The translations under genes were made by a program, and so were the position numbers. From Desulfotignum sp. (GTDB taxonomy: Bacteria > Desulfobacterota > Desulfobacteria > Desulfobacterales > Desulfobacteraceae), in assembly GCA_011390695.1 (NCBI GenBank), contig JAABRW010000226.1:1-16710 (forward strand): 16,710 nucleotides of DNA, in the 5' to 3' direction. Under the pieces are notes generated by a model. That model made no database searches. It was not told the DNA's origin and saw nothing but the letters and a program-made list of their open reading frames with translations. This document shows, in pieces, positions 16,370-16,710 of this stretch (position 1 is its first letter; the number at the start of each line of letters is the position of its first letter).

Positions 16370-16710
16370 TGGAGAATAAGGTCTGACATCCCCGAGAGCA
16401 GATTCAGGTCTCTTTTTGGGACCTTTCCCTGGCCTTTCGGAATTTCCCCATCCTGTATCCGAACCTCCAGTTTTTTGGGAAAAACAAAGGCATTGTGAAT
16501 AAGGGAATATCCCTGAGGCCCATTCCAGGTCACACTGTCATGCCGGTAATAAAAATTGAACCGGGTCTCCGGGTCCTGGACCTGCAGGGTCAGGTCAAGT
16601 CCATCTTCAATGGCATGGCTTAAAGGGATCTCATACTGAAAACCGGGAGTTGATGAATCAATGGTGAGCCGTTGATTGTCATATACGGCTCCCGTAACGG
16701 TGCGGCTGTT
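16360..16710 (-). CDS. Unrecognised protein, C-terminal part, cut by right edge
   Basis: Reading the minus strand from the right edge gives 116 codons without a stop, ending in TAG (complement of 16360-16362). The start lies outside the window. The fragment begins NSRTVTGAVYDNQRLTI and ends SGMSDLILHQQ. It is rich in alternating polar/hydrophobic strands (LDLTLQVQDPETRFNFYY, AFVFPKKLEVRIQDG), suggesting a beta-rich domain, but I do not recognise a family. Codon use is GC-richer than in the ABC operon. It converges with the second mttB-family gene and shares its last 10 bp, leaving no room for a terminator between them. Confidence 0.6.
   Translation of the reverse strand, partial: NSRTVTGAVYDNQRLTIDSSTPGFQYEIPLSHAIEDGLDLTLQVQDPETRFNFYYRHDSVTWNGPQGYSLIHNAFVFPKKLEVRIQDGEIPKGQGKVPKRDLNLLSGMSDLILHQQ

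Overview
The window looks like a chromosomal catabolic island from an anaerobic deltaproteobacterium (Desulfobacterota, most likely a Desulfobacteraceae-type sulfate reducer). That placement is an inference. It rests on two MttB-family methyltransferases, TRAP and branched-chain-type ABC uptake systems, a PAS-containing NtrC-type two-component system with sigma-54 promoter sequences, moderate GC content, and a probable selenocysteine codon. The genes fit uptake and demethylation of a methylated or quaternary amine (a betaine-like compound). The actual substrate cannot be read from the sequence.

Layout: (1) 2-1129 is an FAD-dependent amine/amino-acid oxidoreductase cut by the left edge, followed by a 12-bp inverted-repeat terminator. 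(2) 1379-3438 holds an XRE-cupin regulator and a first MttB-family gene. That gene is interrupted at codon 253 by an in-frame UGA, but the frame stays open and family-like for 228 more codons. A strong hairpin sits just downstream of the UGA with the geometry of a bacterial SECIS. (3) 3555-6501 is a complete TRAP transporter (P, Q, M), with a GC-rich hairpin between P and Q. (4) 6523-10085 is a membrane histidine kinase and an NtrC-type response regulator with REC, PAS, AAA+ and Fis-type HTH domains. (5) 10086-10317 is a regulatory region with overlapping dyads (a probable enhancer) and a sigma-54 promoter with exact GG-N10-GC spacing. (6) 10318-16369 is a tightly packed operon with a LivJ/K-type binding protein, LivG, LivF, LivH, LivM and a second, uninterrupted MttB-family gene. 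(7) On the minus strand, the 3' end of an unrecognised gene enters from the right edge and overlaps the end of the second mttB-family gene by 10 bp.

Working model (inference): two parallel modules each pair a non-pyrrolysine MttB-type methyltransferase with its own importer (TRAP with the first, ABC with the second). The kinase/sigma-54 activator pair between them controls at least the ABC module. No corrinoid protein, corrinoid:tetrahydrofolate methyltransferase or corrinoid reactivase lies in the window, so methyl transfer would need partners encoded elsewhere. The most noteworthy point is the candidate selenocysteine-containing MttB homologue at 1993-3438. Second is a LivG-type ATPase whose ABC signature motif has lost its usual Gly and Gln. 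No intergenic stretch exceeds 300 bases.
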